Positions 32,790 through 44,700 of a stretch of DNA of 64,000 nucleotides are shown piece by piece. The notes beneath the pieces were generated by a model that was given only the letters and a program-made list of their open reading frames with translations, was not told the origin of the DNA and made no database searches. Source of the stretch: Chlamydomonas reinhardtii (Eukaryota; Chlorophyta; Chlorophyceae; Chlamydomonadales; Chlamydomonadaceae); the NCBI RefSeq assembly GCF_000002595.2, contig NC_057009.1, positions 4,915,283 to 4,979,282 on the forward strand. Direction: 5' to 3'. The translations under genes were made by a program, and so were the position numbers. Numbering within the stretch: position 1 is the first letter of the stretch; every line of letters starts with the position of its first letter.

Positions 32790-35700
32790 ATGTTACTACC
32801 GCTCTCACTGGGACTACTTTTATCATGGCTCGGGGGAACACTTGCTCTGACATGTACCGGCAACACGGCCGGCATCGCTGGGTGTGTGGACCCGGCATCC
32901 TACCCAGCGCCTGCCTCGTCAGCCAACGCAGCGACTTGCGGCGTCCTTCCTTCGTGCACAACCATCGGCTGCCCCCATTGCGACGCGTCGCTCAAGCGCT
33001 GGGACTCGGCTGCGACGTGGACAAATTACGCTAACCAGGTGCCGGTGTCAGGCGCGGACAAGGACGTAACTCTTCCGCCGGGCACCCGTGTGCTGCTTTC
33101 GGGCTGCATGCTGAGCGGGGGCTCGCGCTTCCGCCGCATCACCGTTCCCGAGGGCAGCCAGGTATGCGTCTTGGCGCATTTGTGGTAAACTGTAAATGCG
33201 GGGACCAGGACCTTGCGCGTTGGAAGTTGGGTGGTTAGCCAACGAAACCGTGTGTGTAAGCCGAGCTTGAGCGTTGCAACCCGGGCGCCTTCCCTGCTCA
33301 CTTCAATCGTGCTGTACGCGTTTTGGTCACGCCTCACACCATGTCCCTGCCCCGGCTTTCTGTGCACCGTGCAGCTGGTTATAGACGACGCGCCGCTGAA
33401 CCTGACGCTGACGACGCTGCTGGTGCAAGGCAACTTCAGCATGGGCTCCGCCAGTTGCCGCCTGCAGAGCGCCATCTCCATCACGTTCGCGCCCGCGGCA
33501 GGAGTGCCCACCAACATGATGGCGCTTAAGGTGTGCAGGGAAAGCTTTGCTGAGACGGGCGCTCAGTAGGGCATGTGGGTCGGGATCGCCCGTGTCCAGG
33601 TGGGCTAGGTGGCAGTGTCGCGGGCAATCAAGGTGTTCATGCTGGACTCTGTGGCGTAGGAGCACTGTGTGTGCACTCTCCTCTTGTACACCTGCACCAA
33701 AGGTTCTCTCCCCTGCACAGGGCATGAACACCAGCACTGTGGACATGCACGGCGTGCTGTTCACGCCCACTTGGACGCGCCTGACTCAGACGGCGGCCCC
33801 GGGCACTCGTTGGGTGACTGTGCGCGACGCAGTCAACTGGCGTGTGGGGCAGCTGGTGGCCGTCCCTACCAGCGTGTGGAAAGACGAGTGCCGCAACCAG
33901 AACGAGGTCAGGCAGATCCAGAGCGTCAGCGCCGACGGCAAGAACATCACATTCACGACGGCGCTGCAGTTTTTGCACTACGGGTAGGTTGGCGCTAACC
34001 TTCGAGTGATGCTGTTTGGACGGCCGGGGCCCGTTTATTTGCTTGTGGTGCCCGTAGTGACAGCACGTACCATCGCGGTCCTGGTGCAGGGGCCCCGAGT
34101 ACCAGACGGAAGTGGTGCTCCTGAGTCGCAGCATCCTGTTGCAAGGCAGCCCCGAGTCCGCGGCCGAGCTGGCGGGCGGGCACGTGCGCATTGAGAGCAA
34201 GGTGGGTTGAATCGAGGGCAAGGTGACCGCTGGGCGGCCGCATGTGGGTCGGCATTAACGAGCAGTGCGAACGCGCACTTGTATCTTCGAGTGAACCTCC
34301 GCTCACCTGGCGGTTCCCATGAACTGTGACGTGCAGCGCGGGCGCATCCGCGGCGTGCTGGGCTACCGCATGGGCCAGCAGTTTCAGATGGGCAGCTACC
34401 CGTTCCATTTCCACATGGCGGGCGAGGTGCCGTCTGACAGCTACATGACCGACAACGCAGTGTACGCCAGCTACTGGCGAGGTGAGCTCATGGAGGCTTG
34501 CGGATGTGTGTACTGTGAAGGCTGCCGTTGCAGAATGACCAACTTGCCCTGATGGCTGCCTTGACCGTATGCCTACCTCTGGCCCACGCTCTCAGCCTTC
34601 ACCATCCACGGCACGCACGCGCTGACGGTGGCCAGCAACACCGCCTTCCACGTGGCCGGCTCGGCGTTCTACATTGAGGACGGTGCGGAGGAGCGCAACC
34701 GTATCACCGGCAACTTCGCCGGCTTCGTGCACCCGCTGGGCCGTGTGGATACGTGCGACGCGGTCGGCAGCGTGTTCGGCGCGCCCACCATCTACCAGTC
34801 GGCTACACTGCTGCAACCTGCCGACTGGGCCGCTGCAGGCTTCTACTTGAGGTGGGTGCATGAGGCTAGGGGCCGCTGTGTATGGTTTCTTGCCTTTGCA
34901 ATACCTGCGTGCGTGCCATAGGCTACGACTTGATGATTCCCACACGGGCTTCCCATCGTTGCAGCAACGCCTACAACTACATCGACAACAACGCGGCCAG
35001 TGGCGGCACCAGCGGCTTCATGTTCCTGAACCTGCCCTTGCCGATCGGGGTGAGTGCCCGTGTGTACCCCCTCATTGCATGCTGGGTGACATCTTTCTTT
35101 TACAATGCTCCGTCGCGATCCCGATGGCGACTGCGTTCCACTATGCCTCCTGTGCCAACCCATATCTGCCCAGCTGAACCGCAACGTGCCGCTGGAGCCC
35201 TACAAGCGGCCCCCGCTGAGCTTCAGCGGCAACACCGCGCACTCGTCCGGCTATCACTGGGACAATGCGGGTGCAATCTACTGCGGCGGCAACCTGCAGT
35301 ACGACACAGACAACGTGACGCTGATCTATAAGATTGAGCGGTCCACGTTTGACCCCACGTGAGTCTTTGTGAGCTGCTTACGGCTTTCTCTTTCGCCCAG
35401 CCGTTTCGGCAACATGCGCCTTACTCTCTTTCACTTACTTGCCACAGAGACCCGGCCAACTCCTCGTTGCCGGTCAAGTTTGTGCTGCGCAACACCAAAG
35501 TATGGCTGGGCGGCTTCTCGGTCGCTTCCTACGGCGACCGCTTCTTGGTGAGGCATTACGATGCATGTGGCCTTTGCCCCTGTGACTGCTTGCAAGCACG
35601 TTTGCTGCTGGACCGCACATGAACCTACGCGCTACCTACCTGCGTCTACCTGCCCGCCCCCAGGTGGACGGCTTTGAGTCGCATGACGGCACCATGGGCG

Positions 35701-38700
35701 CGGCGGTGCGCGGTGACCCCAACGAGCTGCTCAATGCCGACCTGAACCTCAACTCCGCCCACGCCGGCTGGCTGACTGCCAACATCCCCAATGAGTGAGC
35801 GAGTCTCCTGCCTGCTATCATAGGCCATGCTATGCCGCTCGTCGCGGCTACCCGGTCGATAACGCCCGTAAGCCCCATCGCACCCGGCTGCTCCTTCGGT
35901 TTCCCACTCGCAGCCTGCAACAAGGCTACCGCGTTGGTCTGCAGTTCTACGACACGTGGATGCGGCACCTTATGTCTAACGTCACCATCCGCAACGTGGT
36001 GTACAGCACCACCGAGTGGCTCACGCAGGCGGCCCTGGTGGCGTTGACATTTTCGGACCAGTTTAAGCCGTTCCACGTGGCCAGCATACGGGGCATCCGC
36101 CTAGTGAACGTGACCAAGGCGGCCGTGTTGAGCAACCCTGTGGTCCGCACTGGGTCGTGGCGCTTCTACAACTTCCTGGGTGCGGACGCGAATGGCGGGG
36201 CACGTTCCATTAGTTTGCTTGTGTAGGTGTAAGGAAGTCTCGCACCTCCGCTGTGCCACACGCCCGTTCTTGATCTTGTCCGATGCACACACTGACCTGC
36301 AGACGCGGACGGCTCCTTCACGGGCACCAAGCGCCCCACGCTGGTAGCGTCCTACTCCGCCACCAACAACACCGGGCCCTGCGATGCCGCTGCGCCCACA
36401 CCCTGCACCTCGAGCTTCAACTGGTGGCGCACGGACACGGCCTGCACAGCCACGCCGCCGAACGTGTGAGTGCGGGGTCGGCTGGGCTAGCTATGGGCTG
36501 TGCCGGTGACTTGGCATTGTAGGGCAACATAGCACGCACTGCTGACACTCAAAACCACTGGCATTTTTCGATCTGGCCCTCAATCAACAAACACATGCGC
36601 AGGCCTGCAACGTCGAACGTCCTCGCGTGTGACTGGTGGGTTGGGATCGGACCTGATGTGTGCACACAGGTCACTGCTTTGGGGATGCAAACATGGTAGC
36701 TGCTCTTTTTCATGCCCCCCTACATTGACGGATACGTACATGAGCATGGACCCTACCTGCTTTTACTCCCCGTGTTCACCAGGTACCCATGGCGCACCCA
36801 GGCGCGCCTGAGGCTGGAGGTGCCGAGCTATGACCTCACGGTAACAACTTGATGGTCTGCACGCCTCGCTATGAACCTTCCACGTGGGGTGTCCCAACCA
36901 ACAACGTGTTATGCGACCTGCATTCGCGTCACGTTTGCCTTGACTACGCTCCTGCGCAGACTGAGGAGGCTGGCTGGCTGTGGCCTTCCGTCAACAACAT
37001 CAACGTGTACGACGCCGGCGTGGTGGCGCAGTTCGGCCAGACCGGCGCCAACCGCCGCGCCACCATCATCACTCGGGCCGAGGGCGTGACGGGCCTGACG
37101 GGGCGCGGCGGCTGGTACGCGCACTGGAGCCTGGGCGCACCCAAGTACGTCAAGGTACATCTGGAGACTGTGCCCCGCGGCACCTCCGTCATCTTTGCTA
37201 CGCGCTACCCCGCCGGCACCACCTTCAGCATCACCCGCGTGGCCAGCTCCTGGCTGGTGCCTGACGGGCAGCTGCTGCCCGCGACCAGCCTGGCGGCGGT
37301 GCTGGGCAGCGACTCCGGCGAGTTCTACTTCTTTGACGGCAAGCTGCTGTACCTGAAGCTGGTGGACCTTTGGGAGGAGCCGTACCAGGGTCGGCTGCCG
37401 GCCCGGAGCGGCGGGCTGATGGTGCCCGGCAGCCGCTGGGAGGAGTACTATGAGGTGACGGCCAGCATCCCTGGCTGCTCCACGTCGCCGTACCCCAGCC
37501 AGAACGGACAAGACTTCTCTGGGCAGTTCTGTGCCATGAACGTGAGTCAGGATCAGGCCAATGAGGCCATGCATTGGGACTGGGAGTAGGCATGGCAGGG
37601 GCAGCAGGGGCAGGGACTGTGTGCACGTGCCCCTTTGGAACCCAGAACGGCGCCAGCCTCACCAAACCTGCCGCTGGGCCACCCTGTGTACATACCGTAT
37701 GACATTCTTCCTCTCCTTGCGCTCCAGGGCACTGTGGACAGCTTCATCCCGCCCGCCATCACGGCGGCCTACAACGAATGGACCATCCCCTACTGCGCCG
37801 AGGTGGCGCCGCCGCTGAGCGTATGCAGCGCACTCAACGTGTCTGCCGGCAACTGCACCTGCGCGACGTTGCAGCAGCAGGGCCGCTGCGCTGACATGGG
37901 AACCGGCGGCGTGTGGCTGGGCAACACGTCGGACGCCAACCTGCGTGCCAATGTGGCCAAGACGCTCGGCTACTGCTCTGTGACGTGCGGTCGCTGCAGC
38001 GAGGGCCAGGAGTGGTGCCGCGACATCCCCATCATGCCGCTCAGCCTGTCCAGTGAGTGGAAGGAGGGGATGAGGACACTTGTAAGGCGTTTGCAGTTTG
38101 GCTTGCTTCGTGGTTCTAACGCTTCCCGCGGTGTGGCGCCCCTCCCATTCCATCTTTGCCTGCAGAGAACCAGACGTGCTCGCAGATGGTTCCGCTGGGC
38201 CGCTGCTACGAGGTGGCGCCCAAGGGCTACTGCCACGACACGTGTGGCGTGTGCAGCGGCGCAGGGCTGCCGTGTGTGGACCTGCGCTGGACAGATCAGT
38301 ACACATGCGCCGACCTCAAGTCTTGGGGCTCGTGCAATGACACCTGGGTCACGGACAACAACTTTTGTCGAAAGACGTGCGGCGCGTGCACGGGCATGCC
38401 CCGGCCACCGTCGCCGCGGCCGCCTTCGCCACGCCCGCCATCTCCTTCGCCTCCGTCGCCACGCCCACCATCGCCGCCCTCACCTCCCTCGCCTAGCCCG
38501 CCCTCTCCTAAGCCGCCCTCGCCACCGTCTCCTCCTTCACCCAGCCCACCGTCTCCCAAGCCGCCTACACCGCCATCCCCCGTGCCGCCCTCGCCCAAGC
38601 CTCCCGTGCCGCCTTCTCCCGTACCACCCTCACCGAAGCCCCCTGCGCCTCCTTCGCCCTCCCCGCCATCTCCCAAGCCGCCCGCGCCCTCTCCCCCTCC

Positions 38701-41700
38701 GGTCCCTCCATCCCCAAAGCCACCGTCTCCCTCGCCGCCCACACCTCCCAAGCCGCCGTCGCCTTCCCCGCCCTCGCCGTCGAACAGCCCTTGGCGTTGC
38801 ACCGGCAACACGGCCGGCATCGCTGGGTGTGTGGACCCGGCATCCTACCCAGCGCCTGCCTCGTCAGCCAACGCAGCGACTTGCGGCGTCCTTCCTTCGT
38901 GCACAACCATCGGCTGCCCCCATTGCGACGCGTCGCTCAAGCGCTGGGACTCGGCTGCGACGTGGACAAATTACGCTAACCAGGTGCCGGTGTCAGGCGC
39001 GGACAAGGACGTAACTCTTCCGCCGGGCACCCGTGTGCTGCTTTCGGGCTGCATGCTGAGCGGGGGCTCGCGCTTCCGCCGCATCACCGTTCCCGAGGGC
39101 AGCCAGGTATGCGTCTTGGCGCATTTGTGGTAAACTGCAAATGCGGGGACCAGGACCTTGCGCGTTGGAAGTTGGGTGGTTAGCCAACGAAACCGTGTGT
39201 GTAAGCCGAGCTTGGGCGTTGCAACCCGGGCGCCTTCCCTGCTCACTTCAATCGTGCCGTACGCGTTTTGGTCACGCCTCACACCATGTCCCTGCCCCGG
39301 CTTTCTGTGCGCTGTGCAGCTGGTTATAGACGACGCGCCGCTGAACCTGACGCTGACCACGCTGCTGGTGCAAGGCAACTTCAGTATGGGCTCCGCCAGC
39401 TGCCGCCTGCAGAGCGCCATCTCCATCACGTTCGCGCCCGCGGCAGGAGTGCCCACCAACATGATGGCGCTCAAGGTGTGCAGGGAAAGCTTCTTTGGGA
39501 CGGGCCCTCAGTAGGGCATGTGGGTCGGGATCGCCCGTGTCCAGGTGGGCTAGGTGGCAGTGTCGCGGGCAATCAAGGTGTTCATGCTGGACTCTGTGGC
39601 GTAGGAGCACTGTGGCGTGTGCACTCTCCTCTTGTACACCTGCACCAAGGGTTCCCTCCCCTGCACAGGGCATGAACACCAGCACTGTGGACATGCACGG
39701 CGTGCTGTTCACGCCCACTTGGACGCGGCTGACTCAGACAGCGGCCCCGGGCACTCGTTGGGTGACTGTGCGCGACGCAGTCAACTGGCGTGTGGGGCAG
39801 CTGGTGGCCGTCCCTACCAGCGTGTGGAAAGACGAGTGCCGCAACCAGAACGAGGTCAGGCAGATCCAGAGCATCAGCGCCGACGGCAAGAACATCACAT
39901 TCACGACGGCGCTGCAGTTTTTGCACTACGGGTAGGTTGGCGCTAACCTTCGAGTGATGCTGTTTGGACGGCCGGGGCCCGTTTATGTGCATGTGGTGCC
40001 CATAGTGACACCACGTACCATCGCGGTCCTGGTGCAGGGGCCCCGAGTACCAGACGGAAGTGGTGCTCCTGAGCCGCAGCATCCTGTTGCAAGGCAGCCC
40101 CGAGTCCGCGGCCGAGCTGGCGGGCGGGCACGTGCGCATTGAGAGCAAGGTGGGTTCGCGCGAGGGCAAGGTGACCACTTGGCGGCGGCATGCTGGTTGG
40201 CATTAACGTGCAGTGCGAACGCGCACTTGTATCTTCGAGTGAACCTCCGCTCACCTGGCGGTTCCCGTGATCTGTGACGTGCAGCGCGGGCGCATCCGCG
40301 GCGTGCTGGGCTACCGCATGGGCCAGCAGTTTCAGATGGGCAGCTACCCGTTCCATTTCCACATGGCGGGCGAGGTGCCGTCTGACAGCTACATGACCGA
40401 CAACGCAGTGTACGCCAGCTACTGGCGAGGTGCGCTTATGGAGGCTTCAGGATGTGTGTACTGTGAAGGCTGTCGTTGCAGAATGGCCATCCCAAACTTG
40501 CCCTGATGACTGCCTTGACCGTATGCCTACCTCTTGCCCACGCTCGCAGCCTTCACCATCCACGGCACGCACGCGCTGACGGTGGCCAGCAACACCGCCT
40601 TCCACGTGGCCGGCTCGGCGTTCTACATTGAGGACGGCGCGGAGGAGCGCAACCGCATCAGCGGCAACTTTGCCGGCTTCGTGCACCCGCTGGGCCGTGT
40701 GGACACGTGCGACGCGGTTGGCAGCGTGTTCGGCGCGCCCACCATCTACCAGTCTGCTACACTGCTGCAGCCTGCCGACTGGGCCGCTGCTGGCTTCTAC
40801 CTTAGGTGGGTGCATGGGGCTAGGGCCGCCTGTGTATGGTTTCTTGCCTTTGCAATATCTGCGTGCGTGCCATACGCTACGACTTGGTGATTCCCACACG
40901 GGCTTCCCATCGTTGCAGCAACGCCTACAACTACATCGACAACAACGCGGCCAGTGGCGGCACCAGCGGCTTCATGTTCCTGAATCTGCCCTTGCCGATC
41001 GGGGTGAGTGCCGGTGTGTGCCCCCTCATTGCATGCTGGGTGGCATCTTTCTTTCACAATGCTCAATCGTGACCCGGCTGGTGACTTCGTTTCACTATGC
41101 CGCCTGTGCGTGCCCATATCTGCCCAGCTGAACCGCAACGTGCCGCTGGAGCCCTACAAGCGGCCCCCGCTGAGCTTCAGCGGCAACACCGCGCACTCGT
41201 CCGGCTATCACTGGGACAATGCGGGTGCAATCTACTGCGGCGGTAACCTGCAGTACGACACAGACAACGTGACGCTGATCTACAAGATTGAGCGGTCCAC
41301 GTTTGACCCCACGTGAGTCTTTGTGAGCTGCTTACAGCTTTCCCTTTCGCCCAGCCATTTCGGCAACATGCGCCTTACTCTCCCTCACTTACTTACCACA
41401 GAGACACGGCCAACTCTTCGTTACCGGTCAAGTTTGTGTTGCGCAACACCAAAGTGTGGCTGGGCGGCTTCTCAGTCGCTTCCTATGGCGACCGGTTCTT
41501 GGTGAGTCATTACGATGCATGTGGCCTTTGCCCCTGTGACTGCTTGCAAGCACGTTTGCTGCTGGACCGCACATGAACCTACGCGCTACCTACCTGCGTC
41601 TTGCTTGTGCCCGCCCCCAGGTGGACGGCTTTGAGTCGCATGACGGCACCATGGGCGCGGCGGTGCGCGGTGACCCCAATGAGCTGCTCAATGCCGACCT

Positions 41701-44700
41701 GAACCTCAACTCCGCCCACGCCGGCTGGCTGACTGCCAACATCCCCAATGAGTGAGCGAGTCTCCTGCCTGCAATCATAGGCCATGCTATGCCGCTCGTC
41801 GCAGCTACCCGGTCGATAACGCCCGTAAGCCCCATCGCACCCGGCTGCTCCTTTGGTTTACCACTCGCAGCCTGCAACAAGGCTACCGCTTCGGTCTGCA
41901 GTTCTACGACACGTGGATGCGGCACCTTATGTCCAACGTCACCATCCGCAACGTGGTGTACAGCAGCACCGAGTGGCTCACGCAGGCGGCGCTGGTGGCA
42001 TTGACCTTTTCGGACCAGTTTAAGCCGTTCCACGTGGCCAGCATTCGGGGCATCCGCCTAGTGAACGTGACCAAGGCGGCCGTGTTGAGCAACCCCGTGG
42101 TCCGCACTGGGTCATGGCGCTTCTACAACTTCCTGGGTGCGGACACGAATGGCGGGGCACGTTCCATTAGTTTGCTTGTGTATGTGTAAGGAAGTTTTGT
42201 ACCTTTGTTGTGCCACACGCCCGTTCTTGATCTTGCCCGATGCACACACTGACCTGCAGACGCGGACGGTTCCTTCACGGGCACCAAGCGCCCCACGCTG
42301 GTAGCGTCCTACTCCGCCACCAACAACACCGGGCCCTGCGATGCCGCTGCGCCCACACCCTGCACCTCGAGCTTTAACTGGTGGCGCACGGACACGGCCT
42401 GCACGGCCACGCCGCCAAATGTGTGAGTGCGGGGTCGGCTGGGCTATTGGCTGTGCCGGTGACTTGGCAGTGCAGGGCAACATAGCACGCACTGCTGACA
42501 CTCAACACCACTGGCATTGCTATCTGTCCCTCAACCAACAAACACATGCGCAGGCCTGCAACGTCGAACGTCCTCGCGTGTGACTGGTGGGTGGAGAATG
42601 GACGGACCTGCTGTGTGCTTTGTGGATGCAAACATAGCAGCTGTTGCCTTTTATGCTGCACATTGACGGATACGTACATGGGCATTGACCCTACCTGCTT
42701 TTACTCGCCGTGTTCGCCAGGTACCCATGGCGCACCCAGGGGCGCCTGAGGCTGGAGGTGCCGAGCTATGACCTCACGGTAACAACTTGATGGTCTGCAC
42801 GCCTCGCTATGAACCTTCCACGTGGGGTGTCCCAACCAACAACGTGTTATGCGACCTGCATTCGCGTCACGTTTGCCTTGACTACGCTCCTGCGCAGACT
42901 GAAGAGGCTGGCTGGTTGTGGCCTTCCGTCAACAACATCAACGTGTACGACGCCGGCGTGGTGGCGCAGTTCGGCCAGACCGGCGCCAACCGCCGCGCCA
43001 CCATCATCACTCGGGCCGAGGGCGTGACGGGCCTGACGGGGCGCGGCGGCTGGTACGCGCACTGGAGCCTGGGCGCACCCAAGTACGTCAAGGTGCATTT
43101 GGAGACTGTGCCCCGCGGCACCTCCATCATCTTTGCTACACGCTACCCCGCCGGCACCACCTTCAGCATCACCCGCGTGGCCAGCTCCTGGCTGGTGCCT
43201 GACGGGCAGCTGCTGCCCGCGACCAGCCTGGCGGCGGTGCTGGGCAGCGACTCCGGCGAGTTCTACTTCTTTGACGGCAAGCTGCTGTACCTGAAGCTGG
43301 TGGACCTTTGGGAGGAGCCGTACCAGGGTCGGCTGCCGGCCCGGAGCGGCGGGCTGATGGTGCCCGGCAGCCGCTGGGAGGAGTACTATGAGGTGACGGC
43401 CAGCATCCCTGGCTGCTCCACGTCGCCGTACCCCAGCCAGAACGGACAAGACTTCTCTGGGCAGTTCTGTGCCATGAACGTGAGTCAGGATCAGGCCAAT
43501 GAGGCCATGCATTGGGACTGGGAGTAGGCATGGCAGGGGCAGCAGGGGCAGGGACTGTGTGCACGTGCCCCTTTGGAACCCAGAACGGCGCCAGCCTCAC
43601 CAAACCTGCCGCTGGGCCACCCTGTGTACATACCGTATGACATTCTTCCTCTCCTTGCGCTCCAGGGCACTGTGGACAGCTTCATCCCGCCCGCCATCAC
43701 GGCGGCCTACAACGAATGGACCATCCCCTACTGCGCCGAGGTGGCGCCGCCGCTGAGCGTATGCAGCGCACTCAACGTGTCTGCCGGCAACTGCACCTGC
43801 GCGACGTTGCAGCAGCAGGGCCGCTGCGCTGACATGGGAACCGGCGGCGTGTGGCTGGGCAACACGTCGGACGCCAACCTGCGTGCCAATGTGGCCAAGA
43901 CGCTCGGCTACTGCTCTGTGACGTGCGGTCGCTGCAGCGAGGGCCAGGAGTGGTGCCGCGACATCCCCATCATGCCGCTCAGCCTGTCCAGTGAGTGGAA
44001 GGAGGGGATGAGGACACTTGTAAGGCGTTTGCAGTTTGGCTTGCTTCGTGGTTCTAACGCTTCCCGCGGTGTGGCGCCCCTCCCATTCCATCTTTGCCTG
44101 CAGAGAACCAGACGTGCTCGCAGATGGTTCCGCTGGGCCGCTGCTACGAGGTGGCGCCCAAGGGCTACTGCCACGACACGTGTGGCGTGTGCAGCGGCGC
44201 AGGGCTGCCGTGTGTGGACCTGCGCTGGACAGATCAGTACACATGCGCCGACCTCAAGTCTTGGGGCTCGTGCAATGACACCTGGGTCACGGACAACAAC
44301 TTTTGTCGAAAGACGTGCGGCGCGTGCACGGGCATGCCCCGGCCACCGTCGCCGCGGCCGCCTTCGCCACGCCCGCCATCTCCTTCGCCTCCGTCGCCAC
44401 GCCCACCATCGCCGCCCTCACCTCCCTCGCCTAGCCCGCCCTCTCCTAAGCCGCCCTCGCCACCGTCTCCTCCTTCACCCAGCCCACCGTCTCCCAAGCC
44501 GCCTACACCGCCATCCCCCGTGCCGCCCTCGCCCAAGCCTCCCGTGCCGCCTTCTCCCGTACCACCCTCACCGAAGCCCCCTGCGCCTCCTTCGCCCTCC
44601 CCGCCATCTCCCAAGCCGCCCGCGCCCTCTCCCCCTCCGGTCCCTCCATCCCCAAAGCCACCGTCTCCCTCGCCGCCCACACCTCCCAAGCCGCCGTCGC

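Noticed and set aside
38296-38820. Minus-strand Gly-rich ORF opposite the proline linker (and copy at 44234-44758)
   Set aside because: It is the antisense shadow of the PPSP coding repeat; Gly/Glu-rich composition follows from reverse-complementing CCNTCN repeats.
37635-39014. 459-codon plus-strand ORF with Arg/Leu/Pro-rich sequence across module junction (copies at 43573 and 49504)
   Set aside because: Alternative frame of exons 15-16 and the linker; it reads through the introns, and the spliced frame with conserved motifs is the other one.
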